Assembly (NCBI RefSeq): GCF_002234675.1
Contig: NC_019876.2
Coordinates: forward strand, 29,215,196 to 29,279,195
Source of the DNA: Oryzias latipes
Lineage: Eukaryota; Chordata; Actinopteri; Beloniformes; Adrianichthyidae
Direction of reading: 5' to 3'
DNA length: 64,000 nt
Positions within the stretch are counted from its first letter, which is position 1. Each line of letters starts with the position of its first letter. Below the pieces are notes generated by a model, which saw only the letters and a program-made list of their open reading frames with translations, ran no database searches and was not told the DNA's origin. Both the position numbers and the translations under genes were made by a program. Shown here piece after piece: positions 22,004-34,223 of the stretch.

Positions 22004-22590
22004 AATAAATAAACACATATAAATAACTAACTGAACAAATAAATAAATAAACAACTAAATAAAAGTAGTAAGAAATTAGCTAAAAGCCAGGTTAAAAATA
22101 TGGTCTGGAGCCTTTTCTTAAAAGCATTAATGCTCTCTGCGGCTCTCAGGTCCTCCGGCAGACTGTTCCATAAACGGGGACCATAGTGCTGAAATACAGC
22201 CTCTCCATAGGTTTTAGTTTTTACAGTTGGAATGGTTCACAGACCAGAGCCAGAGAATCTCAGGGTCCGCGAGGGTTCATACTTTACTAAAAGATCTGAT
22301 AGATAAGAAGGCGCAAGACCATTAAGACATTTAAAAACAGTTAAAAGTATCTTAAAATCAATCCTGAAGCATATGGGGAGCCAATGCAGGGATTTTAAAA
22401 TTGGGGTGATGTGAGCTCGCCTCCTGGTCTTTGTAAGAACTCGTGCAGCAGAATTTTGGAGAAGCTGAAGGTTCCTAATGTTGGTTTGCAGTGGTCTGCA
22501 AAGTCCTCACACAATGAGGCGGAGGCTGGCATTGTGTTTTTGTTCGCATTTGAGTTTATTATAGATTCATTTGTGGTGAAAAGGACTCTT
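22004..22590 (-). mobile_element. L2-like LINE remnant, minus strand, left of the Gypsy insertion
   Basis: The minus strand encodes the L2 C-terminus (ILKSLHWLPICFRIDFKILL .. YGPRLWNSLPEDLRAAES) near 22090-22440. After a large deletion of the RT core, RVLFTTNESIINSNANKNTM and SASLCEDFADH follow near 22490-22590. The latter continues without a break into 27832-28330 on the far side of the Gypsy element. Confidence 0.7.
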
Positions 22591-23044
22591 TGACATGGTG
22601 CCTCTGCCAGCTGCTCTCCCCCTCCCCTGCCTGCTCTGCTCCGGACGCGACCAGCTGTCTCCACTTACCCTCATCACCACCATGGCCTCTTAAGGAGTTC
22701 CTGGACCTCCACTCGACGCCAGTTCGTTTTCCTCCCACGGTGCTTAGTCTGACTTGCTCAAGTTCTTGTCCTGTTTACCAAGCTTCATGTTACTAATTGC
22801 CCCTATCGTCTCTGACTCAGGAATAATCTACTCTGGATCTCACCTGGTCGCTGTCCCCTGGTTCCACGCTGTCCCTCGTCTGGAATCCTGCTGCTGCTCT
22901 CCTCCAGCCAGCTGCTGCGCCCCTGTTGGAAAGAAGCCTAAGACTCACCTTTCTATATAAAGACTTCTTAACTCACCTTATTGTCCTAGTCTCCTTCTGG
23001 GTTACAGCATCTGGGTCACTCTGAACTTTTGACAAACCATGACA
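22591..23044 (+). repeat. Gypsy 5' LTR
   Basis: This 454-bp direct repeat of 27373-27826 looks identical to its partner. The gag start codon lies in its last six bases, so there is almost no untranslated leader. TATATAAAGACTTC near 22953 may be its TATA region. Confidence 0.92.
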
Positions 23045-26000
23045 GAACAAACTGGCCAAACTCCTGACCCAGCTGACCCGGAAGGGCTCCAACATGCCTT
23101 ATCCATACAAGAAAATCTTCTTACTCATCAAGCGGAGGCCATCACTCTCCTGTCCTCGGCTCAGTGGGATCTTTTTCGTCGCCTCGACAGCATCACGCAA
23201 TTCCTCAGTGCATCTACTAGCCAACATGCTAATTCCGCAGCCGCTGCTCAAGATCCCGATTCCGTCAACAAAGCCACTTCCGTTTCCGCCGACATCCCAG
23301 AAAATGTCCGCCTTCAGCCGGAACCTTTCTACGGCAATGTTGATGCCTTTGGAGGGTTCCTACTACAGTGCCGACTCATTTTCCAGCAGGCTCCAAGGTA
23401 TTACCATTCCGACCACAGCAAAATCTCATTGATTGTTAACTCTCTCCGCAGTAAGGCGCTACAATGGGCCCAAGCTTTTCTAGTCTCGCATCCTATCGCT
23501 CATCTCCCATACGACAGTTTCATTGGAGAATTCCGGCTCGTCTTCGATCAGCCCCGAAAGCAGGAAGAAGCAGTCCGGCGGTTACTAAGTCTCAAACAAG
23601 GTAACCGCCCGGTAAGCGACCATCTGATTGACTTCCGCATTCTAGCGGTCGAAGCTGGTTGGCCTGACTCTGCTCTAAAAGGGATATTTTATCAGTCACT
23701 TAACGAACGTATCAAGGATCATTTATGTTCTCAGCCAGAGGCGGACTCTTTTGAAGACCTGGTCACCGCAGCCCTAAGGTCAGACGTCAGGTTACGGGAA
23801 CGGTTCGCAGAACAAAAACGTAAGTCTCCGGTCAATCCATCTCCTCCTATGCATGCGGTTCAACCTTCTAACCGTGAAACTCTTGACAATGTCCCCCATG
23901 AACCTATGCAGATCGGTCACTCAAAACTATCCCCCGAGGAACGTGATAAACGACGGGACGAGGGCTTATGTTTATATTGTGGCCAAGCCGGTCATATGGT
24001 CTCCGATTGCCGCGCACGTTTAAAACTCCCGAGCCCCCCGTTAGATAACAGGCCACGGGGAGGAGATGCTGAACTCATTCACAGTTCCAAGTTTTTATGT
24101 GTTCCAGTCAAGCTCAGTCACAAGAATCTGGTTTTCGAACTCGAGGCTCTCATAGACTCTGGGGCTGAACATAGCCTTATCGATCAACGTCTCGTTCAAG
24201 AACTCTCTCTTCCTGTTGAACCTCTCGCTAATCCTGTTAAAGCTGCCGGCCTAGGAGGCAAACAACTCACTCGCATTACTAAGCGCACTGGTCCCGTACT
24301 CCTTCTCACCTCGGGAAATCACCGGGAATACCTTCAGTTTTTCATTACTCACTGTCCTCAGACCCCGATAATCCTGGGGTTCTCCTGGCTCCAGATTCAT
24401 AATCCACACATTGACTGGAGCTCGCCCCGTATTGCTAATTGGAGTACCTACTGTTTGGCTAATTGTCTCCATTCCGCCTTGCCCATTACTAACGTACCTG
24501 ATTCAGCTCAAGAGGATATCGACCTGTCAAACGTTCCTGCCTGTTATCACGATCTTCGTACGGTCTTCAGTAAAGTTAAAGCTAGTTCACTTCCGCCTCA
24601 CCGACCTTATGATTGTTCCATCGAGCTATTAAACGGCGCCCCCCTTCCCAAGGGGAAACTATATAAACCTTCGGGTCCAGAAAAGACTGCCATGGAGAAT
24701 TATATTCAGGAAGCTCTGTCCCAAGGTCACATTCGCCCCTCATCATCTCCTGTCGGTGCAGGTTTTTTCTTTGTAGAAAAGAAAGACAAGACTCTACGTC
24801 CCTGCATTGATTTCCGTGAGTTAAATCAAATCACGGTTAAGGACAAATATTCTCTCCCTCTAATCGATTCCGTGTTTGAATCTGTCCAGCAAGCCAAAAT
24901 CTTTACAAAACTAGATCTTCGTAATGCTTACCACCTCGTGCGAATCCGTGAGGGGGATGAATGGAAGACCGCATTCACCACGCCATTAGGTCATTACGAA
25001 TATCTTGTTATGCCGTTCGACCTCACTAACGCCCCCGCAGTATTTCAACGCCTTGTAAATGACGTTCTGCGGGATTTCCTTAACAGATTTGTCTTCATAT
25101 ATTTGGATGACATCCTCATCTACTCTTCCGATTCCTCCCAGCATAAACATCATGTTCGCCTAGTTCTAGAAAGATTATTGGCTAATCAGCTGTTTGTTAA
25201 AGCCGAAAAGTGCGAATTCCATGTTTCCACCGTCCCATTCTTGGGATACATCATCGAAGCAGGCAACATACGTCCGGATCCAGCTAAGATTGAGGCCGTT
25301 GCCCAGTGGAAAATACCCCAGACCAGGAAAAAGCTCCAACAGTTTTTGGGTTTCGCAAATTTCTACTGCCGCTTTATCCGTAACTACAGTAGTATTGCAG
25401 CGCCTCTCACTCAACTCACCTCCATCAATAAAACTTACTCCTGGAACCCTGCTGCCGATTCCGCATTCAAAAAACTTAAGTCCCTTTTTGTTTCAGCTCC
25501 CATCCTCATTCAACCTGATGTCACGAAGCAATTTATCGTTGAGGTGGACGCCTCTGATTCTGGCGTGGGGGCGGTTCTGTCACAACGGTAGGAAAGCTCT
25601 GGGAAGCTTAAACCGTGTGCTTTATTTTCCCGCAAACTAAGCCAGGCGGAGCAAAACTATGATGTGGGCAACCGTGAGTTATTGGCTATAAAACTAGCCT
25701 TGGAAGAATGGCGCCACTGGCTGGAGGGAGCAGAAAAACCATTCATAGTCTGGACAGATCATAAGAACCTCGCCTATCTCCGCAGCGCAAAACGCTTAAA
25801 CTCCCGCCAGGCCAGGTGGTGTTTGTTTTTCGATCGTTTTCACTTTACGATCTCCTACCGGCCTGGCAGCCGAAATGTTAAGCCTGATGCTTTGTCCCGC
25901 AAATACTCCTCCTCTGATTCCTCCTCTGACTCATCCATTCTCCCCATGTCCTGTTTCGTTGGAAGTCTCACCTGGGAGATCGAGAGCAAACTCCAGCAAG

Positions 26001-27372
26001 CTCAAGGTGAGATTCCTGCCGGCACCTTCTGTCCTTCTGGTACACTGTATGTCCCCGAATCCCTCAGGTCAGAAGTCATTGCCTGGGGACACACGTCCCG
26101 CATCTCCTGCCACGGGGGAGTTTACAGGACCATCCGCCTCCTAAAGCGGCGTTTTTTCTGGCCCTCCCTGGAACGGGATGTCAGGGAATATATCTCAGCC
26201 TGCAGTATCTGCGCCCGTTCCAAGGCTTCCAACAGGCCCCCCTCAGGTCATCTCCTGCCTCTATCCACGCCTAGCCGTCCCTGGTCTCATATTGCGGTGG
26301 ATTTTGTTACTGGGCTTCCTCCGTCTCAAGGCCATACGGTAATCCTTACAGTCATTGATCGTTTTTCAAAAGCCGCTCAATTCATTCCTCTGCCTCAGTT
26401 GCCCTCTGCCATGGAAACGGCCGATGCCCTCATCCATCACGTTTTCAGACACCATGGGATACCCAGTGACATCGTGTCCGACCGCGGACCTCAATTTACA
26501 TCTCAAGTATGGAAGGCCTTCTGCTCCGCCCTCGGAGCCACAGTCAGCCTTACCTCCGGGTACCACCCACAGGCCAATGGACAAGCTGAACGGGCTAACC
26601 AGGAGCTGGAGGCGGCTCTCAGGTGTCTGGCGGCTCAGAATCAGGAGGACTGGTCCAAATACCTGGTGTGGGTAGAGTATGCCCACAATTCCCATTCATC
26701 CACTGCCACCGGGATATCACCTTTTGAGGCCTCCTTGGGTTACTCACCCCCTTTGTTTCCTTCCCAGGAATTGGATCTGGCAGTGCCCTCGGTCCAGCTC
26801 CACCTTCAGCGGTGTCGTGACATCTGGCTGCAGACCAGGGCGGCTCTCCTCCGCACCAAGGAGAGCAACTGCCAGATAGCCAACCGTCATAGGGTGGTGA
26901 GTCCCAACTACCAACCTGGCCAGAAGGTTTGGTTATCGTCTCGTAACATTCCTCTACAGGCCTCATCCCGGAAACTGGCTCCCAAGTTCATTGGACCCTA
27001 CACCATTGACGGGGTCATAAATCCTGTTTGTGTCAAGCTGCGTCTCCCTGCTGCCCCCAAGGTGAATCCCACGTTCCACGTCTCACAGGTCAAGCCAGTC
27101 ACTGAGAGTCCGCTTTGCCCGCCGTCCGCTTCCCCGCCACCCGCCCGTACCATCGACGGCGCCCCGGCCTTTACGGTTGATAGGATCTTGGATGTCCGGC
27201 GTCGTGGGCGGGGGGTGCAGTTCTTGGTGGACTGGGAAGGGTATGGTCCAGAGGAACGTTCATGGATTTCCCGCTCCCTCATTCTGGACCATACCCTCAT
27301 CGACGACTTTTACCGGGCCCATCCTGACCGTCGTCTTGGACCGCCTGGTGGCGGTCGTTGAGGGGGGGGTAC

Positions 27373-27826
27373 TGACATGGTGCCTCTGCCAGCTGCTCTC
27401 CCCCTCCCCTGCCTGCTCTGCTCCGGACGCGACCAGCTGTCTCCACTTACCCTCATCACCACCATGGCCTCTTAAGGAGTTCCTGGACCTCCACTCGACG
27501 CCAGTTCGTTTTCCTCCCACGGTGCTTAGTCTGACTTGCTCAAGTTCTTGTCCTGTTTACCAAGCTTCATGTTACTAATTGCCCCTATCGTCTCTGACTC
27601 AGGAATAATCTACTCTGGATCTCACCTGGTCGCTGTCCCCTGGTTCCACGCTGTCCCTCGTCTGGAATCCTGCTGCTGCTCTCCTCCAGCCAGCTGCTGC
27701 GCCCCTGTTGGAAAGAAGCCTAAGACTCACCTTTCTATATAAAGACTTCTTAACTCACCTTATTGTCCTAGTCTCCTTCTGGGTTACAGCATCTGGGTCA
27801 CTCTGAACTTTTGACAAACCATGACA
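27373..27826 (+). repeat. Gypsy 3' LTR
   Basis: This partner of 22591-23044 is preceded by the tract GAGGGGGGGGTAC and followed by the second CTCTT target duplication. Confidence 0.92.
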
Positions 27827-27831
27827 CTCTT

Positions 27832-28330
27832 GGGTTATTTGTATTTACAGAAATGATGTTCGCAAAGTAGGAATTTCTGGTCTGTTTTACGGTTTGATTA
27901 TATAGTTTTAGTTGGTTTTGGTATAGTTGATATTTTATTTCAAGTTTGTGTTTTCTCCAAAGTCTTTCAGCAGATCTACAACGTCTCTTCAATTGTTTAA
28001 TTTCCTCAGTTCTCCAGGGTGGTGTAAGTTTGATTCTTATCTTTTTAGATTTTAGAGGAGCAACTGATTCAAGACTGGATTTTAATTTACTGTTAAAACT
28101 TTCATGAGTAGATCACAGGGGACTGGTAAGAAAGTTGAAGAGTGGGAGTGAACAGATGTAATAAAATTTTCGACCACCTCAGGAGCAGGAGTCAAGTAGC
28201 GTTTCTTCACCGTTCTCACAGAGGTCTCCTGTTTTATAAAACCAGTGATGTTAAAAAGTACACAGTTATGGTCAGATACTATGAGGTGCCGTGTAGGTCA
28301 TTATTCAGAATTAGCATTCATAAACACATA
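27832..28330 (-). mobile_element. L2-like LINE remnant, right of the Gypsy insertion
   Basis: The minus-strand frame CRSAERLWRKHKLEIKYQLY .. KQTRNSYFANIISVNTNNPR (27832-27992) is the linker before the RT. It joins codon-to-codon with VLFTTNESII at 22590, which dates the Gypsy insertion after this LINE. The stretch 28000-28330 probably continues the endonuclease side but is degraded. Confidence 0.65.
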
Positions 28331-28334
28331 TGAA

Positions 28335-29073
28335 ATCTCTCACACACACATGTGAAAATGCTCTCACACATACTACTGAAATTTTCAAAAGAAACGACGG
28401 AAGGCATTGTGTTCTGATCATGGAAAACGTGGCTGATTTATAAATAATTAAATTACAAACACTTTGGTGTTAATTTAATGTATTTGTTCATAAATAAACC
28501 CCTCAAGTTATTTGTTCATGCCAATATTTATTTTTTGTTTTTGTGCCGCTGAACGATTAACGGGCTCTTGCGAGGAGGCATTTTTTTCTGTAGTTTTCTT
28601 ACACCTTACTAAAAATGGCTTTGAATATGAATCTGTCCGTGTTCATGGCAATAATTCAACCGTTTTTCTTGAGATCATTTTGTATCGTCCCCCGCCCCGC
28701 AGGAAAAAAAACAGGTATTGGTATTAATATTATAAAAGAGATTCATGTCCCTCCTCCAGCCTCATCTTTTCATGCATTCCTCCTTTGTGTAATGTGCAAC
28801 TTCATATATTTTCTCAAATCCTGCTCGGTTAAAAGTGTGCGTGTGTCCGCGCGCAGACAGACGGCCTGAAGCGCGCTAAACCAGCTGGTAAAGATGCAGG
28901 TCAAAGTAAAAAAAAACATTGTAATGGTTCGACAGAGCTGAAAATCTATGAATTAATTTTTTCCTGATGGAAAAACACTTTTTTTTTTAGCTTCAGCCAT
29001 TTCCTGTTTTTGCTGTTTTGCGCTTCAGTTGGGCATCGGCATGCAGATCTGAACACCATGCGTGTCTCACGAT
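28335..29073. other. No recognisable gene
   Basis: AT-rich sequence with short CA-rich patches. I could not identify a conserved frame or repeat family. Confidence 0.45.
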
Positions 29074-32000
29074 TCAATTCAATTCAATTCAATTCAATTT
29101 TATTTGTATAGCCCAAAATCACAACAACAGTCGTCTCGATGGGCTTCGAAGTAAAACATGAAATCAAAAGGATCACGAATACAAAGAGTTCAATAGAAAA
29201 ATACTAAAATGAACTAACAAACTGACTAAGCTATACTGGCATCCCTGCCCTTAGACCCCCCTTCGCGGTAAGGAAAAACTCCCAAAAAAAACGGATTCCG
29301 GAAAAAACGAAGAAACCTCAGGGGTGCCCACATGAAGGAGGGATCCTCCCCCAGGACGGACAGGCGATTTACCAGAAATCTTAGAGAAGAATTAACTTAT
29401 CTAAATCTACAACTACATATATAAAAGTCCAGCAGACGAGCTTCATCCAGCCGTGGTTATCGGGACAGTCAAAGGCGCGAGTCGAGCCGGAGACAGGAAC
29501 CACAGCCAGGTGTAGGAGCAGGAGCAGAGACGAGGTACTCGGTCAGGTACAGAGCAGAGACGAGCCAGAGATGAGCCGGAGACAGGATCCACAGCCAGGT
29601 GTAGGAGGGCGAGCAAAGGCGAGGTAAACGGTCAGGAACTGGAGCACGGATGAGCCAACTGGAGTCTGGAAGCACTCCCACTCCCCAGGAGGGGAGAGGA
29701 AAAGAGGGACAATACATGAATCGCACTGCACCAAACAGAGGCATGGAGAACTAAATGATAAATTATGATCAAGAATAGAGGAGAGGAAGGGTAGAAGTAA
29801 AAAAGGAAAGAGGACAGAACCCCAGTGTACCATAGTTACCCCAGCTTCAACTTCTAGCAGCCTTTTAAAAGAAATAGTTATTATTAAGTTTAATTTAAAC
29901 AAACTAACATTAAGTTAAATAATCTCTGAATACTAACTAGTCTGACAATAAGCCTGTCCAAAGAGGAATGTTTTCAGTCTAACTTTGAATGTAGAAACTG
30001 AGTCGGCCTCTCTTACATGAGCTGGGAGTTTATTCCATAAGACAGGGGCTTGGTGGCTAAACGCTCTACCTCCAACCGTACTTTTACTAATTCTAGGAAC
30101 CACAAGCAGTCCTGCATTTAGTGAGTGAAGTGTTCTGATTGGATGGTAAGGGACTATGAGGTCATTAATATAGGACGGGGCCATTCCATGTAAGGCCTTA
30201 TAGGTTAACAGGAGGATCTTGAACTTAATTCTAGAATCAACTGGGAGCCAATGGAGCGAAACTAACACAGGAGTGATGTGATCTCTTCTGCTAGTTCCAG
30301 CTAACAATCTAGCAGCTGCGTTCTGAACAAGCTGGAGACTTCTTAAGGAACTCTTAGGACACGCTGCTAACAAGGAGTTACAGTAATCCAGCCTCGACGT
30401 AACAAATGCATGGATGAGTTTTTCAGCATCACTCTTAGAAAGTATATTTCTGATCTTAGCAATATTCCGCAGGTGAAAAAAGGCAGTTCTACACGCCTGA
30501 GATATATGAGCCTTAAATGATAAATCCTGGTCAAGTAAAACCCCAAGGTTTCTAACTGTGGAATTGGGGGCTATACTTATACCATCCAGGGAGACTATCT
30601 GAGCAGACAGAGCATCTCTGAGGTTTTTAGGACCAAGTATAATGACCTCAGTTTTTTCTGGGTTCAAGAGGAGGTAATTAATTGTCATCCAGGTCTTGAT
30701 GTCACTGATGCAGGCGTTCAGTTTCTCTATCTGGTCATTCTGGTCAGGCTTCATGGATAAATACAACTGCGTATCGTCGGCATAACAATGAAAATTGATG
30801 CTGTGTTTCCTGATTATGTTTCCTAGGGGTAACATATAAAGCGTAAACAGGATCGGTCCCAAGACTGAGCCCTGTGGGACTCCATAGTTGACTCGAGTGC
30901 ACTGAGAGGAATGGCCATTTACATTAACGAACTGATACCTATCAGACAGATAGGATTTAAACCACTGGAGAGCAGATCCTCTGATCCCTATGTCCTGCTC
31001 TAATCTATGGAGTAAAATACCGTGGTCGATAGTGTCAAAGGCAGCACTGAGGTCCAACAGGACCAGAATAGAAAGTAGTCCCTTTTCTGAGGCCAATAAC
31101 AAGTCATTAGAGACTCTAACTAGTGCAGTTTCCGTACTGTGGTGAGGTCTAAACCCCGACTGAAAGTCTTCAAAGCGGCTGTTGTCCTGTAGGTGGCAGT
31201 AAAGCTGCTTAACTACAACTCTTTCTAGGATTTTAGAAATAAAGGGCAGGTTTGATATCGGTCTATAGTTGGCCAAGATGCTAGGATCCAAACTGGGCTT
31301 TTTCAGAAGAGGTTTAACAACTGCATATTTAAAAGACTGTGGCACGTAACCCGTTTCCAGAGAGGCATTTATCATTGTTAATATGGGATCATTAATTAGG
31401 GGAAAAGTTTCTTTAAAAAGTCTAGTGGGAATTGGGTCTAACAGACACGTTGAGGATTTGGAGGACGTAATAATTGATGTTATTTCCGCTTGATCCACAG
31501 CAGTGAAGCAGTCTAATGTTACAGAGGTTTCTTTGGATGCCTCCATTTCTACCGCTTCAGCCTGTTCTGGGCTGATAGTAGGAATAACTTGATTTAACTT
31601 ATGTCTAATATTTGAGATTTTACTATCGAAAAATGTAAGAAAATCATCAGAGCTGAGAGAAACAGGAACATGTGGTTCTACTGAGCTCTGACTGCGAGTT
31701 AATTTAGCTATAGTGCTAAAAAGAAATCTTGGATTGTTTCCATTCTCTGATATTAAGGTTGAATAGTACTGGCTTCTAGCTCTACGCAGGGCTTTTTTAT
31801 AATTTAAAAGGCTATGTTTCCAGATATCCAGAGACTGCTCTGAACCGGAGCGGCGCCATTCTCTTTCCAACTTACGGGTTTCTCGTTTAAGAGAACGAGT
31901 TTCAGCGTTAAACCACGGTGCTACTCGGTTTTGTCTGACGAACTTAGGTTTCAAGGGGGCAACAACATGGAGTGTACTCCTGAGGGCTTGTAAGGCATCA

Positions 32001-32398
32001 TTAACAAAGTGGTCATTTATACTAGGACTGATACTATGGGAGCTGGTCTCAGAGTATTTTCTCAGAATATCACTAAGTACTGGCTGAACTGTGTGTTTAA
32101 ACTCAGACACAGAACGGTCAGTTAAGGTTCTTCTAAGCTGTTTCTTATTCACTGGGGCAGAAGGATGTTCCAGTGTAAGCTGGAAGGTAATCATAAAGTG
32201 ATCAGAAATGATGGGGTTAAGAGGAAGGACACTCAGCTGGCTGATCTCTATCCCATGGGTTAGAACAAGGTCCAGGGTGTGCTTATGACAGTGAGTGGGT
32301 TCATTCACACTTTGGGTGAAACCAACATCATCTAATAAAGCTGCAAAAGCCTCACGATGAAGCTCGTTTGAGCTTCTTTTCTGCTTTATCAATTGACA
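29074..32398 (-). mobile_element. L2-family LINE, 5'-truncated, long open RT frame
   Basis: A minus-strand non-LTR element. Its 3' terminus is an (ATTCA)n-type pentamer repeat (29074-29098) next to TTTTATTTGTATAGCCCAAA, and an 0.8-kb 3' UTR separates this from the stop codon at 29933. The endonuclease is cut off at the 5' side, where the element abuts a Gypsy fragment at 32399. I could not define a target duplication. Confidence 0.85.
29933..32392 (-). CDS. L2-type LINE ORF2, C-terminal part of endonuclease plus complete reverse transcriptase
   Basis: The open frame runs 819 codons without a break. It begins in the tail of the endonuclease ([11 protein letters not shown]-like stretch and [13 protein letters not shown], the SDH box). 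The linker follows with [22 protein letters not shown] motifs are [64 protein letters not shown] (A), [16 protein letters not shown] (B) and [13 protein letters not shown] (C). The C-terminus is [18 protein letters not shown] .. [17 protein letters not shown]. The intact RT suggests recent arrival, but without a promoter or full endonuclease the copy cannot be autonomous. Confidence 0.88.
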   Translation of the reverse strand: MIKQKRSSNELHREAFAALLDDVGFTQSVNEPTHCHKHTLDLVLTHGIEISQLSVLPLNPIISDHFMITFQLTLEHPSAPVNKKQLRRTLTDRSVSEFKHTVQPVLSDILRKYSETSSHSISPSINDHFVNDALQALRSTLHVVAPLKPKFVRQNRVAPWFNAETRSLKRETRKLEREWRRSGSEQSLDIWKHSLLNYKKALRRARSQYYSTLISENGNNPRFLFSTIAKLTRSQSSVEPHVPVSLSSDDFLTFFDSKISNIRHKLNQVIPTISPEQAEAVEMEASKETSVTLDCFTAVDQAEITSIITSSKSSTCLLDPIPTRLFKETFPLINDPILTMINASLETGYVPQSFKYAVVKPLLKKPSLDPSILANYRPISNLPFISKILERVVVKQLYCHLQDNSRFEDFQSGFRPHHSTETALVRVSNDLLLASEKGLLSILVLLDLSAAFDTIDHGILLHRLEQDIGIRGSALQWFKSYLSDRYQFVNVNGHSSQCTRVNYGVPQGSVLGPILFTLYMLPLGNIIRKHSINFHCYADDTQLYLSMKPDQNDQIEKLNACISDIKTWMTINYLLLNPEKTEVIILGPKNLRDALSAQIVSLDGISIAPNSTVRNLGVLLDQDLSFKAHISQACRTAFFHLRNIAKIRNILSKSDAEKLIHAFVTSRLDYCNSLLAACPKSSLRSLQLVQNAAARLLAGTSRRDHITPVLVSLHWLPVDSRIKFKILLLTYKALHGMAPSYINDLIVPYHPIRTLHSLNAGLLVVPRISKSTVGGRAFSHQAPVLWNKLPAHVREADSVSTFKVRLKTFLFGQAYCQTS

Positions 32399-33350
32399 TC
32401 ATGTCCCTGCCAGGAAACCTGCTCCTTCCTTCCTCATCCAGCGCAGTGTTGCCAGATAGAGACACAGCTCTTTCATCCTTCTGCTGATTAATGTAATTTT
32501 GCTATGATCAGACTGATAGTACCTTGGGGCTTGTTGAAACAGCAAGCGGCACTGAAGAACGAAACCGCCACAGGCTTCGACGTCCCCATAGAATGGTTCA
32601 GGTAGTAGGCGGAAGTTTTCCAGGTTCATGGTGGAAGCGGAATTGGAAGCGTTGCTGGGAGCCGGAAGTGTAGCTGCGGTGGAAGAAGTGGACATTTGAC
32701 CAGTTAAATTCATTAATGTTTAGGTCAAACCATCTGGGCGTCGAAACAGCTCTTGTTGGGTGGATGATATTTGGGACAGAGCGTCGGCTTGACGACCCAG
32801 GCCGATGCCTTGCTGTTTTACGGCGAAACGTAGTGCTTCTGGGTCAGCTGGGTCCGGAGTAAGGCCAGTTTGTTCTGTCATTATAATCAGGCAGAGCGAA
32901 CCCAGACGCTGGAACCCAGAGTAAAGACAGGTAAGTGGGAGGTGAGAAAAGATTTATCGTTTCTCTGTGGAAGACAGTGGCATGGCCATGACGAGGTCCG
33001 GACTTGAGAATGGCTTGTGTCATGGCTGGAGGTGCTAACGCGGTAAGCGAGAGAGGCAGAGGCTGCAGGCTCACTGATACTGCTTAGCAGAGGGTCCACA
33101 CTGGCGTCACTGGTTTCCTGAGGCATGAGAACAAGAGTTAGTTCTGGATTGAGAGCAAGGCAGAGCAAAACAGAGCACAACTGAGACCAAGCGAGTCACC
33201 GCTGAAGGCCAACGAACTGGCATCGGCTTGAGGCATGGGAGCTCCTTAAGAGCAGAAGTGGTGATGAGGAGAGTGACGGCTGCTGGTGGTAATCAGGAGC
33301 AGAATGGAGTAGAGCAGGAGGGGGAGGAGTCTGACAGAGGCACCATGACA
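32399..33350 (-). mobile_element. Ty3/Gypsy fragment: 5' LTR and start of gag
   Basis: Minus-strand LTR (about 32876-33350, starting TGTCATGGTGCCTCTG) is followed by the start of a gag related to the element at 22591 (LLPEPFYGDVEACGGFVLQC). It ends abruptly at the L2 junction near 32398. It is a broken fossil of a related but diverged subfamily, and the rest of the element is missing. Confidence 0.75.
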
Positions 33351-33432
33351 GAAACAAATAGTTCTTCCTGCAGAAATCAACCACACAGAATCTTCCAGTG
33401 ACTCATAAATGTATTCTGGGGCTGACATGAAC

Positions 33433-33610
33433 ACAAAATAGGTTGATTTGTAACTTGTAACAACTGTCTTTATGGGTGGTTTGTGTGTGGTTTTCTGTGT
33501 GTGGGGGGTGGGGTGGGGGGGGATGATAGACTGGCCTTTGCTCTGCAGTAGCTTGGATAGGCTCCAGCATCCCCATGACGGAGAAGTAACAGAAGATAGT
33601 TAGATGAAGG
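33433..33610 (+). repeat. Duplicated upstream block (paired with 14869-15045)
   Basis: Near-copy of the block upstream of the first TRIM gene, including a G-rich run and GCAGTAGCTTGGATAGGC. It marks the left extent of the TRIM segmental duplication. Confidence 0.75.
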
Positions 33611-33844
33611 TGACTCATAAATGTATTCTGGGCCTGTGTGGACGTGTTAGTTCTTAGAAATCTGACCAAACCAGAGTAACGTGCTCTCCAAATAGTGCAG
33701 AAGGCGTGTTCCTTCTAAAACTGGAAACACCAGCAACCTTTTAGTCCCCTGAAGCAGAGCCAGTGAGCACGTTCAGACTGAATGAAAGCAGGATTCTGCA
33801 GCAGAAACAGCAAAAGAAAGAAGAAAGCTTCTGCTGCGACAGAC

Positions 33845-33960
33845 TGGCGACCTGTCCAGGTTGTCCCCTGCCTTTGCCCACAAGTGGCCGGGATAGGCTC
33901 CGGCAGCCCCGTGACCCCGAAAGGGAAAAAGCGGTTAAGAAAATGAATGAATAAATGAAT
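33845..33960 (+). repeat. Teleost SINE 3' segment
   Basis: ACTGGCGACCTGTCCAGG, then GGGATAGGCTCCGGCAGCCC and a GAATGAATAAATGAATG tail, is the common 3' half of a tRNA-derived fish SINE. It lies between the duplicated upstream block and TRIM copy 2. Confidence 0.7.
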
Positions 33961-34223
33961 GAGCTTCTGCTGTTCCATCTGCCGGATCTGCTGAAGGAGA
34001 AAACTGTTGATGTCTTCTGTCTCTCTTTCTGAAAGGGTTAACAGATCAGGGCTCCTCTTCCTAATCTGCAGTTCCTCCTCTGTCATGATGGGCGTCACCA
34101 CCAGGAAGAGAAGAAAGAAGCTGATTGGCTGAACTCAAAGTGAAACCATCTGATTTAAAGATTGGAGTCAAACCGGTTTCTGAAAAAGTGAAACTCTCAC
34201 AGTCTGTGTGTCTGAGAGGAGAA

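Larger units (their letters stand above)
22591..27826 (+). mobile_element. Ty3/Gypsy retrotransposon, sushi/Tf1-like clade, nearly whole
   Basis: Two 454-bp LTRs (22591-23044, 27373-27826) that look identical by eye start TGACATGG and end CCATGACA. They are flanked by a 5-bp duplication CTCTT (22586-22590, 27827-27831). Parts in order are: gag (about 23039-24010) with PFYGNVDAFGGFLLQCRL and a CCHC knuckle CLYCGQAGHMVSDC; protease (LIDSGAEHSLI, about 24147-24180); reverse transcriptase (about 24600-25230, YLDDILIYS); RNase H (about 25530-25900); integrase (about 26080-26800, AVDFVTGLP and [10 protein letters not shown]); and a C-terminal chromodomain (about 27170-27315, [15 protein letters not shown]). 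A G-rich polypurine tract precedes the 3' LTR. About one break was noticed in the coding region. Identical LTRs imply very recent insertion. Mammalian PEG10/RTL1 derive from this clade. Confidence 0.92.

Noticed and set aside
22590-22960. Two small frames repeated at 27372-27742
   Set aside because: They are inside the identical Gypsy LTRs and not genes.
29469-29902. Minus-strand frames just downstream of the L2 coding region
   Set aside because: They lie in the L2 3' UTR and contain short GC-rich direct repeats (around 29500-29620) with no protein motif.
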